Below, one piece after another: positions 10,358 to 19,188 of a DNA stretch of 64,000 bases. The notes under the pieces are model-generated. The model was not told the origin of the DNA and did not search any database. It saw only the letters and a program-made list of their open reading frames with translations. The translations under genes and the position numbers were made by a program. The stretch's first letter is position 1, and each line of letters opens with the position of its first letter. This DNA is from CAVTAV01 sp963732795. Its GTDB lineage: Bacteria; Pseudomonadota; Alphaproteobacteria; CAVTAV01. The stretch spans positions 124,001 to 188,000 of the forward strand of contig CAVTAV010000002.1 in NCBI GenBank assembly GCA_963732795.1, in the 5' to 3' direction.

Positions 10358-13300
10358 TTAATAGCGCATCCGCACGCCGACGCGGAACGCAGCGCCGTAG
10401 GTGTCGAAATACACCGGATTGGTCGGGTAGCCGTTGCCGCCCGGCGCAATCGGCGGCGCTTTGCCGAGCAGGTTGTTGATCACGCCGAACAGCGTAACGC
10501 CCTTATCGTTGTCACCAACCTTAATGTCATAGGACATCGAGAGGTTGAGATAGAGCCGGCTGGACACCCTGTTCGAGGTGATGCTTCTCGGATCCGTTAT
10601 GTCGTAACCCGGATCTTCCGGACCGATATAGCTATCCAAGTTTCCGAACTTGCCGCCGCCAATATAGCGGGCCTGCAATGCTGCCGTGAACGGCATGTTC
10701 GAATAGGTCAGCGTCGCATTGCCGAGCCAGTGCGGGCCGGTATTGTAGCTGCCGAACGCGGGCGTCGGGCCGGAAATTCCGGCGCGATGCTGTGGCGCAG
10801 TAGCACCCGGCGGTAAGATGTCCAACGCGTACAGATACGTTGCCAGACCGCGGAAGCTAAGGCTGCCATTCGTATTCAGGCCCACGTCCTGGAGAGGCAT
10901 CGTGTAATCCAACTCGAAGTCCAAGCCACGGGTCGTGTAGGCGGCCAGATTGACCTCACCGCCGTTGACGTAAATGATGTCAACCGGGTTGCCTCCAGCA
11001 TTCCCCGGCTCCTGGCCAGGCGCGAAGGTGAACCGGTCGCAGAAGAGGCCCAGGTCGGCACAATCCCTGGCCAATTCGGCGGTACCCACCACTGTAATCG
11101 CGTTCTTGAGCTTGATCTGATACCAGTCGAGCGAGAAGCTCAGGTTTTGCGCGAAGGTCGGCCGTATCACAGTCCCAATGGTCCAGGTGTCGGCCTTTTC
11201 CGGCACCAGGTTGGGATCGCCGCCAGAGCGGACCGTCGCGGGGTCAAATTGCCCCGCTGGTACCGTCCACGGGCTCTGAACGAGCGCAAAGAAGCCGGAT
11301 GTCTGCAACTGTGTGGCAAAGAGTTCGCGCATGCTCGGCGCGCGCACGTCGCGAGACCGGCTTGCCCGAATACGGAGGCCGTCGATGATGTCGTAGATGA
11401 GCGACGCTTTCCACGTGGTGAAATTGGTGCTGTTCGAACCAGTCCCATTCAGCTTATCCGAGGTCTTATTATGGGTCTGCCGGACGGCCAGATCGAGGTC
11501 AGCATATTTCGCGAAGGGCAAGTCCTGCACGAGCGGAATGTCCAACTCCCCGTAGCCCTCGAACACCGTCTGGCTACCGGCCCAGTCGAGGCCCCAGCTG
11601 ATGATGTATTCACTGATTGGGAAGCCGTTGTCAGGATGAAGATCCTTCACGTCGTCGGACCGGAATTCGACACCGGCAGCGGCCTTGATGGGGCCGGCGC
11701 CCCAGCCATCGAACAGGTTGCCGTGAATGTTGCCGGCGACGACGTGTTCGTTGTCCCAGAAATCTTCGCCCAGCAGGTTATAGACGTACTTCACGCCCGG
11801 CGAGCTCGGGTCGATTGGACCGAAAGCATCGAACGGCTCGCAGCCGGCGGCCGCCGGATCCACACCCGCAGGGTTGACGGTCGGGTCACTGATCAACGAA
11901 CGGCACGCGGGATCACCCGTAGCCGGGTCGATGGCGACGTCCAGCGCTCGAGAACGCCGTACACCGTTAGGCGTATTCGCCAGCCGCTGCGTCAGATGGT
12001 CGTGACCATACTGATAATAGGCGTCCCAGGTCCACGACCCGAACAGATTACCGTCAAGGCCAAGCTCGACGCGCCATGTCCTGTTGACCGAATGGTTGAT
12101 TTGCCTCACGTAGTCCGCGATGTCCCGGCTGAATAGGAAGCCGGACAGTCCGGCGTTCGTCAGTTCGGTAGCGACGCTCGCGGGCAGATAAGGATTGTCG
12201 GCGCCGATGAAGCTACTGGACGGTCCGCCGAATTCGCCTTGCTTGTTCGTCGTCGTGCTCTTGCCGTAGGACGCCTCCAAGTGCCCCTTCAGGCTGTCCG
12301 AGAAATCGTAATCCGTGTGGGCCAGCACGCTGTACCGCTCGACCGGCGGACGAATCGTCGTGTTGGCATAGCTTGACGCACCGTCGCCGCCTTGTTGGGG
12401 CGTGAACGGTCCGGGGGCGGCATAATCGCCCGGTGTATACGGGATGAGACCGGTGCCGGCGGCGTTGAATTGCTGGTTTACGAGATCCGACGGAAGGTTT
12501 CCACCCACACCGGCAACAATCAGGCCATTCTGCGGTGACTGCTTGGTGACGCTGTTGGGGCCGATAATGTAATGAGGCGTGCCGTCCGCGATGTAATTCG
12601 GATTGGTAAAGACGTTGTAGGACGTGGCGCACCAGGAGCGGACCTCGGAGCAGAACCCGATTCCGCCCGAATGCTGGAATTCGCCACCGATGATGAAGTG
12701 GCCGCGCTCATTGGCGTAATTGAAGCCGGCCTCACCGCTGAGGTGGTAGTCTTTGCCGTCGTCCTGGAACGTCTGGCCGTAATCGACCTGCGTCTTGAAG
12801 CCGGTGAACGAGGTGTCGAGGATGAGGTTCACCACGCCGGCGATTGCGTCCGTGCCGTATGCCGCCGAGGCGCCGCCGGTCACCGTTTCGGTCCGGCCTA
12901 TCATGACGCTTGGAATCAGATTGAGATCGACCGCGCCGCCATTGGTGCTTGGCACGAATCGATGACCGTTCAACAGGGTCAGCGTGCGGGTGCCGAAGAA
13001 CGGATTCAGGCCGCGCAAGTTGGCAAGCGTGGCGCCCACATTGAAGTTGCCGAGACCGACGTTTGCGGGAGAGGTGAAGTTCGAGTTCTGCGGCATCTGG
13101 GCAACGACGTCGCTGATGTTGACAATGCCCATCTGCTCCATGAACTGCCGGTCCATGACGGTGACCGGCACCGGCAATTCGAGGCCGGTGCGCTGAATGT
13201 GCGACCCGGTGATGACGACCTCACCGATCGGTCCCTGGGCTGCCGCTGTTTGTTGAGTTTGGTCGTCCTGGGCAAAGGCCGAGGTCCCCGCGAGGGCAAC

Positions 13301-13372
13301 CGTCAACGCCAGAACGCTGACCGCCGGCATGGCACTGAGCCGGCCGCTGATAAATTTCGAATGTCTCGACAT
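10358..13372 (-). CDS. TonB-dependent outer-membrane receptor
   Basis: Outer-membrane active transporter, 1004 residues from the ATG at 13372. That start gives a proper signal peptide (MSRHSKFISG...GTSAFAQD) and has a GGGGG run upstream; the open frame extends further but without signal-like sequence. The plug domain carries GEVVITGSHIQRTG, VSDVVAQMP-like text, LRGLNPFFGTRTLTLLNG and GASAAYGTDAIAGVVNLI. The barrel ends with VGVRMRY, a C-terminal aromatic residue as expected. The plug resembles those of oligosaccharide/oligopeptide-type receptors; the substrate is unknown. A regulator gene is divergent, and a secreted partner plus two DUF6152 genes follow. Confidence 0.95.
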   Translation of the reverse strand: MSRHSKFISGRLSAMPAVSVLALTVALAGTSAFAQDDQTQQTAAAQGPIGEVVITGSHIQRTGLELPVPVTVMDRQFMEQMGIVNISDVVAQMPQNSNFTSPANVGLGNFNVGATLANLRGLNPFFGTRTLTLLNGHRFVPSTNGGAVDLNLIPSVMIGRTETVTGGASAAYGTDAIAGVVNLILDTSFTGFKTQVDYGQTFQDDGKDYHLSGEAGFNYANERGHFIIGGEFQHSGGIGFCSEVRSWCATSYNVFTNPNYIADGTPHYIIGPNSVTKQSPQNGLIVAGVGGNLPSDLVNQQFNAAGTGLIPYTPGDYAAPGPFTPQQGGDGASSYANTTIRPPVERYSVLAHTDYDFSDSLKGHLEASYGKSTTTNKQGEFGGPSSSFIGADNPYLPASVATELTNAGLSGFLFSRDIADYVRQINHSVNRTWRVELGLDGNLFGSWTWDAYYQYGHDHLTQRLANTPNGVRRSRALDVAIDPATGDPACRSLISDPTVNPAGVDPAAAGCEPFDAFGPIDPSSPGVKYVYNLLGEDFWDNEHVVAGNIHGNLFDGWGAGPIKAAAGVEFRSDDVKDLHPDNGFPISEYIISWGLDWAGSQTVFEGYGELDIPLVQDLPFAKYADLDLAVRQTHNKTSDKLNGTGSNSTNFTTWKASLIYDIIDGLRIRASRSRDVRAPSMRELFATQLQTSGFFALVQSPWTVPAGQFDPATVRSGGDPNLVPEKADTWTIGTVIRPTFAQNLSFSLDWYQIKLKNAITVVGTAELARDCADLGLFCDRFTFAPGQEPGNAGGNPVDIIYVNGGEVNLAAYTTRGLDFELDYTMPLQDVGLNTNGSLSFRGLATYLYALDILPPGATAPQHRAGISGPTPAFGSYNTGPHWLGNATLTYSNMPFTAALQARYIGGGKFGNLDSYIGPEDPGYDITDPRSITSNRVSSRLYLNLSMSYDIKVGDNDKGVTLFGVINNLLGKAPPIAPGGNGYPTNPVYFDTYGAAFRVGVRMRY

Positions 13373-13747
13373 CGGATCCCCCGTGTTTGCTTCTTCGTTG
13401 TTCCGACCGCCCGCTCGGCTTGGTCTAAAGCGGGGCGGCGCTTTTTCGTCGTAGGCAAAGAACGGGTTGGTCCGGACGTGGGGCGTATCGATCAATGCCG
13501 CACAGTCTTCGCCGGATGAATGCCATCCGGCTAGCGGCATCGATATAGCCTCCGAAAGTCCCCCTCCCGTGTTATCGTTATATTTCTATCGGTTCATTGA
13601 CCGATCAGAGCATGCTAAAATCGTTGACCAATGCAGGTAAGCGTAAAAAACTGTTAGTCTGCTCGTCGGGCCCATGTTAACGTCAAGTTAGCGCAGCGTT
13701 AGTGGAGGGGAATCGGGCCACCGGCTGCGGTGTGCCCGCGGATTACA
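13373..13747. promoter_or_regulatory. Divergent promoter region with inverted repeat ATCGGT-N6-ACCGAT
   Basis: This 375-base gap separates the TonB receptor (minus) from the membrane regulator (plus). It holds no credible gene. An inverted repeat with 6-base arms at 13588-13605 lies about midway in an AT-richer stretch (13575-13690). It is a plausible operator or promoter element for either gene. No further structure was identified. Confidence 0.45.
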
Positions 13748-15031
13748 ATGGAATCGCACGATTCCGAAGCCCTGCACAGGCAGGCGGAGAAGATCATCGA
13801 GTCCGGACAACTCGGTAAGTCCGAGTTGTATCCCAAATTGTTGCTGTATCTGGTCGAGTTCGAGTCGACAAGGCAACACACCCAAGGAAATCGACATCGC
13901 TCTGGACGTGTTCGGGAAGGACGAGTCCTTCAACGTCCATGAGGATTTCATCGTCCGGGTCTATGTCCACGCCCTGCGCGGCAAGCTGGACGATTACTAC
14001 CGGGGCGACGGCGGCGCGAGGACGAGATCCGCATCGAGATTCCCAAGGGCGCCTATAAGGTCATAGCGATTCCCCAAGGCCATCCCGAGCCGGCGGCCGC
14101 GCCGGCCGCCCTGCCAAACGCTCGGGCATCCTCAGCCTGGCCCCGGCCATGGCTGATCGGGCTGTTTGCCCTCGTCCTGGCGGCGTCGGCCCTCGGCAAT
14201 CTCTATCTCCTCACCCGACGGTCTGGCGAGGCTGCGGCGCCCACCGCCGATATCGCGAAGAGCTATGTCTGGGCCGATCTGATGAAGGACACGCGGCCGG
14301 TCACCATCGTGCTCGGCGACGTGTTCCTTTATACGGAATTCGACAAAGAACTCGGCCGCGACCGCTATATCGGCGATATTCCGATCAACTCGCGCGAGGC
14401 GTTGCGGATGTTTCTCAAGGCCCACCCCGACCGCGCCTCGTCGCTCGGGCCGATCGACACGACGCTCGTGACCAAGGGCACGGTCTACGGACTGACGGCG
14501 GTGCTGCCGATCCTCGAAAGCCGTGGCCGGGATGTCCGGGTGACTATTCTCGACGAGCTCGAGGTCTCCGATATCCGCAACAACGACGTCATTTTCATCG
14601 GCCCGCTGCACCGTCTGGGGCCGCTCGCGCAATATTACGACGGCCTGTCGCGTTACACCTATGTGCGAGACCAAAACGAGCTCATCGACCGAAAGACCGG
14701 CAAGACCCTGATCGCGCGCAATCCGCTGTCCCGCCAAGGCCTGGATTACGGGATGTTCGCCAAGTTCCGCGGACCGGACGGCAATTGCATCATGATCTTC
14801 AGCTCGGTCGCGTCCGATATCGGCCTCCAACAGATCGTCCGCAGCATGACGTCGCCCACAGAGGTCAACCGGATCAAGGACATGTTGGAAGCCAACGGCG
14901 AAGGCCCGCCGACCGCCTTCGAGGCGCTGTTCTCAGCGACCGGCTATGAGCGGACCGATCTCGCCGCCACCGTCGTGGACGTCCATGCCTTGAAGGCGCC
15001 ATCCGCGGACGACAAGTCCGGTCATCTCTGA
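13748..15031 (+). pseudogene. Membrane-anchored winged-helix transcriptional regulator, two frameshifts
   Basis: One-component regulator architecture: an N-terminal DNA-binding domain of the type found in CadC/TPR-linked regulators, one membrane helix and a C-terminal sensor. The DNA-binding part has LYLVEFEST, then in the next frame PKEIDIALDVFGKDESF, VRVYVHALRGKLDDYY and, after a second shift near 14020, IEIPKGAYKV. The membrane helix is WLIGLFALVLAASALGNLYL. The periplasmic part (about 250 residues) is an unrecognised domain ending at 15031. Divergence from the TonB receptor gene suggests it controls that locus. The start at 13748 is the ATG before ESHDSEALHRQAEKII. Confidence 0.75.
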
Positions 15032-15078
15032 CAGCATCCGGCCCCGCCGGCCATTTCGAGCGGACGGGGAGGGCAGTC

Positions 15079-15500
15079 ATGGCGCGCTATGTCGGGGCGA
15101 TCGATCAGGGCACCACGAGCACGCGGTTCATCGTCTTCGACCGCCAGGGCGATATTATCTCCGTCGACCAGAAGGAACTCCGGCAGATCTTCCCCCGCCC
15201 CGGCTGGGTCGAGCACGACGCAGACGAGATTCTGGCGCAATACGCAGGAGGTAATGCGCGAGGCGCTTGAAGGCTCGATCGCCGTCACCGGCGCGCTCGT
15301 TCAATGGCTGCGCGACAACTTGGGCATCATCTCCTCCAGCGGCGAGGTCGAAGCGCTCGCCCGCGAGGTCGAGGACAATGGCGACGTCTATTTTGTCCCC
15401 GCCTTCTCGGGCCTCTACGCGCCCCACTGGAAGGAAAGCGCCCGCGGCGTCATTGCCGGCCTGACGTGGTTCGACAAGCTCACCACGAACGGAGGTACGA
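15079..15500 (+). pseudogene. glpK: Glycerol kinase remnant with large internal deletion
   Basis: The first ~50 codons match the GlpK N-terminus (ARYVGAIDQGTTSTRFIVFD, FPRPGWVEHDADEIL). After a frameshift near 15238 the text NTQEVMREAL runs directly into EGSIAVTGALVQWLRDNLG, DVYFVPAFSGLYAPHW and ARGVIAGLT, which in intact GlpK lie near residues 300-370. About 240 residues are missing between the two blocks, and the join falls at a shared Ala-Leu, consistent with deletion at microhomology. The 3' end is cut off by a dispersed palindromic repeat at 15504. This is a true pseudogene, not a sequencing artefact. Confidence 0.85.
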
Positions 15501-15503
15501 CTC

Positions 15504-15573
15504 TGTCATCGCGAGGCGCGAAGCGCCGTGGCGATCCAGTCGCCCTGGATGCCAGCCTCCGCTGGCATGACGA
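15504..15573. repeat. Dispersed intergenic palindromic repeat (GTCATCGCGAGGCGCGAAGC type)
   Basis: Begins TGTCATCGCGAGGCGCGAAG and ends GCTGGCATGACGA; it is self-complementary at its ends. The same element, in reverse orientation, occurs at 32913-32984 (ending GCGCGCCTCGCGATGACG). Such elements are scattered in many alphaproteobacterial genomes. Here it truncates the glpK remnant. Confidence 0.75.
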
Positions 15574-15578
15574 AGGCG

Positions 15579-17152
15579 TCAGATTTCGCCGCGCTTCATT
15601 TGCTGGGCGATGTACTCCGCCTGCCGGATCGCGAGCGCCACGATGGTCAAGGTCGGGTTCTCCGAGCTCGACGACGTGAACTGGCTGCCGTCCGAGACGA
15701 ACAGGTTCTTGATGTCATGGGTTTGGCCATGCTTGTTCACGACGCCGTCGCGCGGCTTTGCGGACATGCGGTTGGTGCCCATGTTGTGGGTCGAGGCGGC
15801 GGGGGGCGAGAGGATGACGCGGGTCGCGCCGACGGAGCGGTAGAGCGCCTCGCCCTGTTTGAAGCCGTGCTCGCGCATGGCGTTGTCGTTCGGATGGTCG
15901 TCGGCGTGGATGTTGGCGACCGGCAGGCCGTACTGGTCCTTCACGTCGTGATTGAGGGTGATGCGGTTGGTCTCGATCGGCATGTCCTCGCCGATGATCC
16001 AGGTGCCGGCCATGTTGGGGAAGTCGTCCATCATCGAGGCAACCTCGCGGCCCCAATGACCTGGTGCGATATTGCCGGCGAGCGACGGCGGGTTCATCGA
16101 GATGATCTCCATGAGATAGCCGCCGGCGAAGCCGCGCTCGGGCTTGAGCCGGGACTTCGTCCTGAACAAGGGTGGAGATCGTCGTGCCGCGATACATGTG
16201 AACGGGCTTCTCGAACACGCCCCAGACCAGGCCCGTCGTATGCCGCATGTAGTTCTTTCCGACCTGGCCCGATGAATTCGCGAGCCCATCCGGATACATG
16301 CTTGAGGCCGAATTCAGGAGAAGCCGAGGGCTCTCGATCGAATTGCCGGCGACGCAGACGATGCGCGCCTTTTGCCGCTGCATATTGCCGTCGGCATCCA
16401 TATAGACGACGCCCGAGACCTTGCCGCTCTTATCGTGCTCGATCTGGAGCACCATGCAATTCGCGCGGATCTCGGCCTTGCCGGTATCCTCCGCCTTCGG
16501 GATCTCGGTATAGAGCGTCGACCATTTCGCGCCGAAGACGCAGCCTTGGCCGCAGTAAGCCGGTCTGCTGGCAAGCGAGCCGGTTGTCGCGCGGGATCGA
16601 GTTGATGGCGATCGGCGACTGGCGGGCCTCGGTGTAGCCGAGATTCTTCGCCCCGGCATACATGACCTTGCCGTTGTTGTTGACCGGCAGATGGGGCAGG
16701 CCGTTGGTGCCGGTCACGCCCATCTTGGCCTCGGCCTTTTCGTACCACGGCACCATCTCCTTGAGGTTGATCGGCCAGTCGAGGAGATTGGCGCCTTTGA
16801 TGTCGCCATAGGTCGTGCGCGTCTTGAACTCGTGCTCCTGGAAACGCAGCGAGACGCCTGTCCAATGCACGGTCGAGCCGCCCACCAGCTTGCAGATCCA
16901 GATCGGGAGATTGGGCGATGTCTTGGCGACCGACCAGCCGCCCGATGTCGTGCGCGGATCGAGCCAGGTGAAAAGGCCGAACATCGCGACGTCGTCGTTC
17001 TTGAAGTCGGAGATCTCCAGCCGCCGCCCGGCCTCCAGCACGACGACGGGGATGCCCTTCTGTGCGAGCTCGTTCGCCAAGGTGCCGCCGCCCGCCCCCG
17101 AGCCGACAATGACCGCGACCGAGCTGTCGTTATGATCGAATTTTGCGGCCAT
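15579..17152 (-). pseudogene. GMC oxidoreductase, gluconate 2-dehydrogenase flavoprotein-like, two frameshifts
   Basis: FAD-dependent dehydrogenase, large subunit of the membrane-type sugar/gluconate dehydrogenases. The first frame has VIVGSGAGGGTLANELAQKG, LVGGSTVHWTGVSLRF and LLDWPINLKEMVPWYEKAE. Near 16570 the frame shifts to CGQGCVFGAKWS, then AGNSIESPRLLLNSAS and near 16170 shifts again to ERGFAGGYLMEIIS. The catalytic His/Asn region is STHNMGTNRM and SENPTLTIVALAIRQAEY. Restored length is about 525 residues. The start at 17152 lies 2 bases after the stop of the small-subunit gene. The usual cytochrome c subunit is not seen nearby. Confidence 0.85.
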
Positions 17153-17154
17153 GG

Positions 17155-17700
17155 TCAGAGCCAATCCAAATCGTTGAAACCGCGATGGAGATAGCCGCCG
17201 AGCTGTGCGGACGGCCCCTCGAAGCCGAAATGCGGCCAGGCATCGCGGTTGTTGTAGACGGGCGTCTGGGTGCTGCCGAAGATCTTCTGGAAGAAGGGCG
17301 AGGTCTCGATCTCCTTCAGGATGCCGACCCGGACATTTTCCTCCGCCGTTTCAGCGAATGTCTTGCCCCCGGCTTTCATGGCGCGGGCATCGAGATCGGC
17401 GATCCCGGCCGAAACGAGCGATTTGGTCGCCGGCGTCTTCGCGGCTTCCTCATCGAGCGGCCCGATCGCGGCGGCATAGATCGCATCGGGGAGGCCGTCA
17501 TGCGGGAACATGTCGCGGGTGACCCGCATCAACGCCGCGCCCTCGGCAGGCGAGAAGGCCTTCAGCTCCATCGCCCAGGCGCCGCCGCGCCCTAGCACGA
17601 TCGGCACCCCGCTCAGAACGATATACATGGCGCCCGATGCGACGCCCGCTTTCAGCACGCCGCGGCGCGACAGCTTCGTCGATGACTCGACCCGTGTCAT
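17155..17700 (-). CDS. Gluconate 2-dehydrogenase subunit 3 family protein (Tat-exported)
   Basis: Small subunit (181 residues) that in characterised systems is needed for Tat export and maturation of the flavoprotein partner. The N-terminus has a twin-arginine signal, SRRGVLKAGVASGAMYIVLS. The body shows EGAALMRVTRDMFPHDGLPD, typical of the subunit 3 family, and TSPFFQKIFGSTQTPVYNNR near the end, with the closing GFEGPSAQLGGYLHRGFND. The flavoprotein gene follows 2 bases downstream, so the two are translationally linked. Confidence 0.88.
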   Translation of the reverse strand: MTRVESSTKLSRRGVLKAGVASGAMYIVLSGVPIVLGRGGAWAMELKAFSPAEGAALMRVTRDMFPHDGLPDAIYAAAIGPLDEEAAKTPATKSLVSAGIADLDARAMKAGGKTFAETAEENVRVGILKEIETSPFFQKIFGSTQTPVYNNRDAWPHFGFEGPSAQLGGYLHRGFNDLDWL

Positions 17701-17802
17701 GGCCTCACCCCTTTGTTGGCGATCATGTTAGGACGTCGCGATGAAGAGTCAAATAGGGTTGGCGAGGGACGTCCTCGCGCGGCCCCACGCCCTATATTTG
17801 TC

Positions 17803-17828
17803 TCCGTTCGGGCTGAGCCTGTCGAAGT
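17803..17828. repeat. Dispersed repeat TTCGGGCTGAGCCTGTCGAA
   Basis: Core CCGTTCGGGCTGAGCCTGTC followed by GAAGT. A longer copy with both arms is at 50150-50227. This is a common intergenic repeat of sphingomonad-like and related alphaproteobacteria. It sits just past the macrodomain gene stop. Confidence 0.7.
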
Positions 17829-17837
17829 CCACTTCGC

Positions 17838-18372
17838 TCAGAACCCAAGCGCATCCAGCCGGGGGCGGTAGACGGCGTGGTCGGCGTCGCTGAAGCAGCA
17901 GAAGGTGATCCGCTCCTGCTTGCCGCCGGCCTTCAGGTGATCGAGGCAAGCGGCGATGGCGAGGCCGGAGGCGCGGTCGATGGGGAAGCCGTAGATGCCG
18001 GTGCTGATCGACGGGAAGGCAATCGTCTTGATCTCGTTCTCGTCGGCGAGCTTGAGGCAGGAGCGGTAGCAACTCGACAGAGATCTCATCGAGCGCCGCC
18101 GTATCGCCCCCGCCGCTCCAGACCGGCCCGACCGTATGAATGACGAAGCGCGCGGGCAGGTCGAACCCCGGCGTGATCACCGCCGTCCCCGGCGCGCAAT
18201 GGCCGATCTCGGCGAGCCGCTTGTTCAGCTCCGGACCGCCCGCCCGCCGGATCGCCCCGTCCACGCCGCCGCCCGGCCGAAGCGCCGCGTTCGCGGCGTT
18301 CACGATGGCGTCGAGGGAGAGCTTGGTGATGTCGCCGGTGATGACGTCGAGGTGATCTTTCGGTCTGTTCAT
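17838..18372 (-). pseudogene. Macrodomain protein (O-acetyl-ADP-ribose deacetylase-like), one frameshift
   Basis: ADP-ribose-binding macrodomain of the YmdB/MacroD type, which hydrolyses O-acetyl-ADP-ribose and mono-ADP-ribosyl esters. The first frame has VITGDITKLSLDAIVNAANA, RPGGGVDGAIRRAGG and GTAVITPGFDLPARFVIHTV. The frame breaks near 18085; the second frame has LADENEIKTIAFPSISTGIY (the loop that holds the diphosphate) and ends RPRLDALGF. The start at 18372 is the Met before NRPKDHLDVITGD. Restored length is about 178 residues, usual for the family. Confidence 0.88.
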
Positions 18373-18501
18373 GGAATTGAAGGTGGATACTCGGGGCGCG
18401 TCGTCAAGCCGGAATGCGCCCCGCGCCATCCGGGAGCGGTTTTGCGACTCTCTCGCCTTTTTCGCCGAAACCACGTAAAAGTAAAGGCTTGGGGGGGCGC
18501 T

Positions 18502-19188
18502 ATGAGACATCGCATCCTTTTTCTGAAGCTGACGGTCTACTACGCCGTCATCGTCGGCGTTCTGGCCCTATTCAACGCGTTTCTGCCGACGGTTATGGAA
18601 TATGTGCCGATCGGCGGGACGGAGGCGTTGATCGGCAACGCGTCGATCGACGCGTTCACGCCGCTACAGCTCGGCACGGCCCATGTTTCGGGGCTCGGCG
18701 AGAGCGCGCTGTGGATCGCCGGCGCGGTGGTGACGGCGGCCCTGCTGATGATCCCGGTGACCTGGGTCTATATGGACATGCGGACCAAGGAGGCGCTGGA
18801 TCAGTCTATGGTCGAGACCATGCTGGTCCTCCCCGTGGTCGTGGCGGGGATCGTCGTCGTGGTGCAGAACAGCCTGCCGCTCGCCTTCAGCCTGGCCGGC
18901 ATCGTGGCCGGCGTCCAGTTCCGCAATACCTTGAAGGACCCGGGAGATTCGCTCTTCATCCTGATCGCCATCGGGACCGGCCTTGCGACAGGCGTCGGCG
19001 CGGCGGAGGTGGCGGGGGTCGTCACCCTCGGGTTCAGTTACATCTTCGTCATCCTGTGGGCCGCCGATTACGGCGGCAAGCGGCATGGTCACCGCTTCAT
19101 GCGCAAGAGCCGCAAGAAGGATCACGATGACGACGAGGGCGGCAATCAGAATGCGATTCCCGAGCCGGTCCCCGGCAATCATAGCTGA
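18502..19188 (+). CDS. DUF4956 family membrane protein
   Basis: Integral membrane protein of 228 residues, function unknown. Predicted helices lie at about residues 8-28, 67-90, 110-130 and 150-180. The family core is MLVLPVVVAGIVVVVQNSLP, LAFSLAGIVAGVQFRNTLKD and LFILIAIGTGLATGVGAAEV. The C-terminus is a charged cytoplasmic tail (KSRKKDHDDDEGG). In other genomes DUF4956 proteins often sit by polyphosphate (VTC-type) or CotH genes. Here the neighbours are a SdiA-regulated-like protein and a PPP phosphatase in one overlapping operon. Confidence 0.85.
   Translation: MRHRILFLKLTVYYAVIVGVLALFNAFLPTVMEYVPIGGTEALIGNASIDAFTPLQLGTAHVSGLGESALWIAGAVVTAALLMIPVTWVYMDMRTKEALDQSMVETMLVLPVVVAGIVVVVQNSLPLAFSLAGIVAGVQFRNTLKDPGDSLFILIAIGTGLATGVGAAEVAGVVTLGFSYIFVILWAADYGGKRHGHRFMRKSRKKDHDDDEGGNQNAIPEPVPGNHS

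Noticed and set aside
15504..15573. CRISPR-like repeat or small RNA
   Set aside because: Single palindromic copy without regular spacing; matches a dispersed intergenic repeat found again at 32913.
18983..19126. Longer N-terminus for the SdiA-regulated-like protein
   Set aside because: The upstream part of the frame lies inside the DUF4956 gene and is Arg/Ser-rich; a strong ribosome site and signal peptide support the start at 19127.
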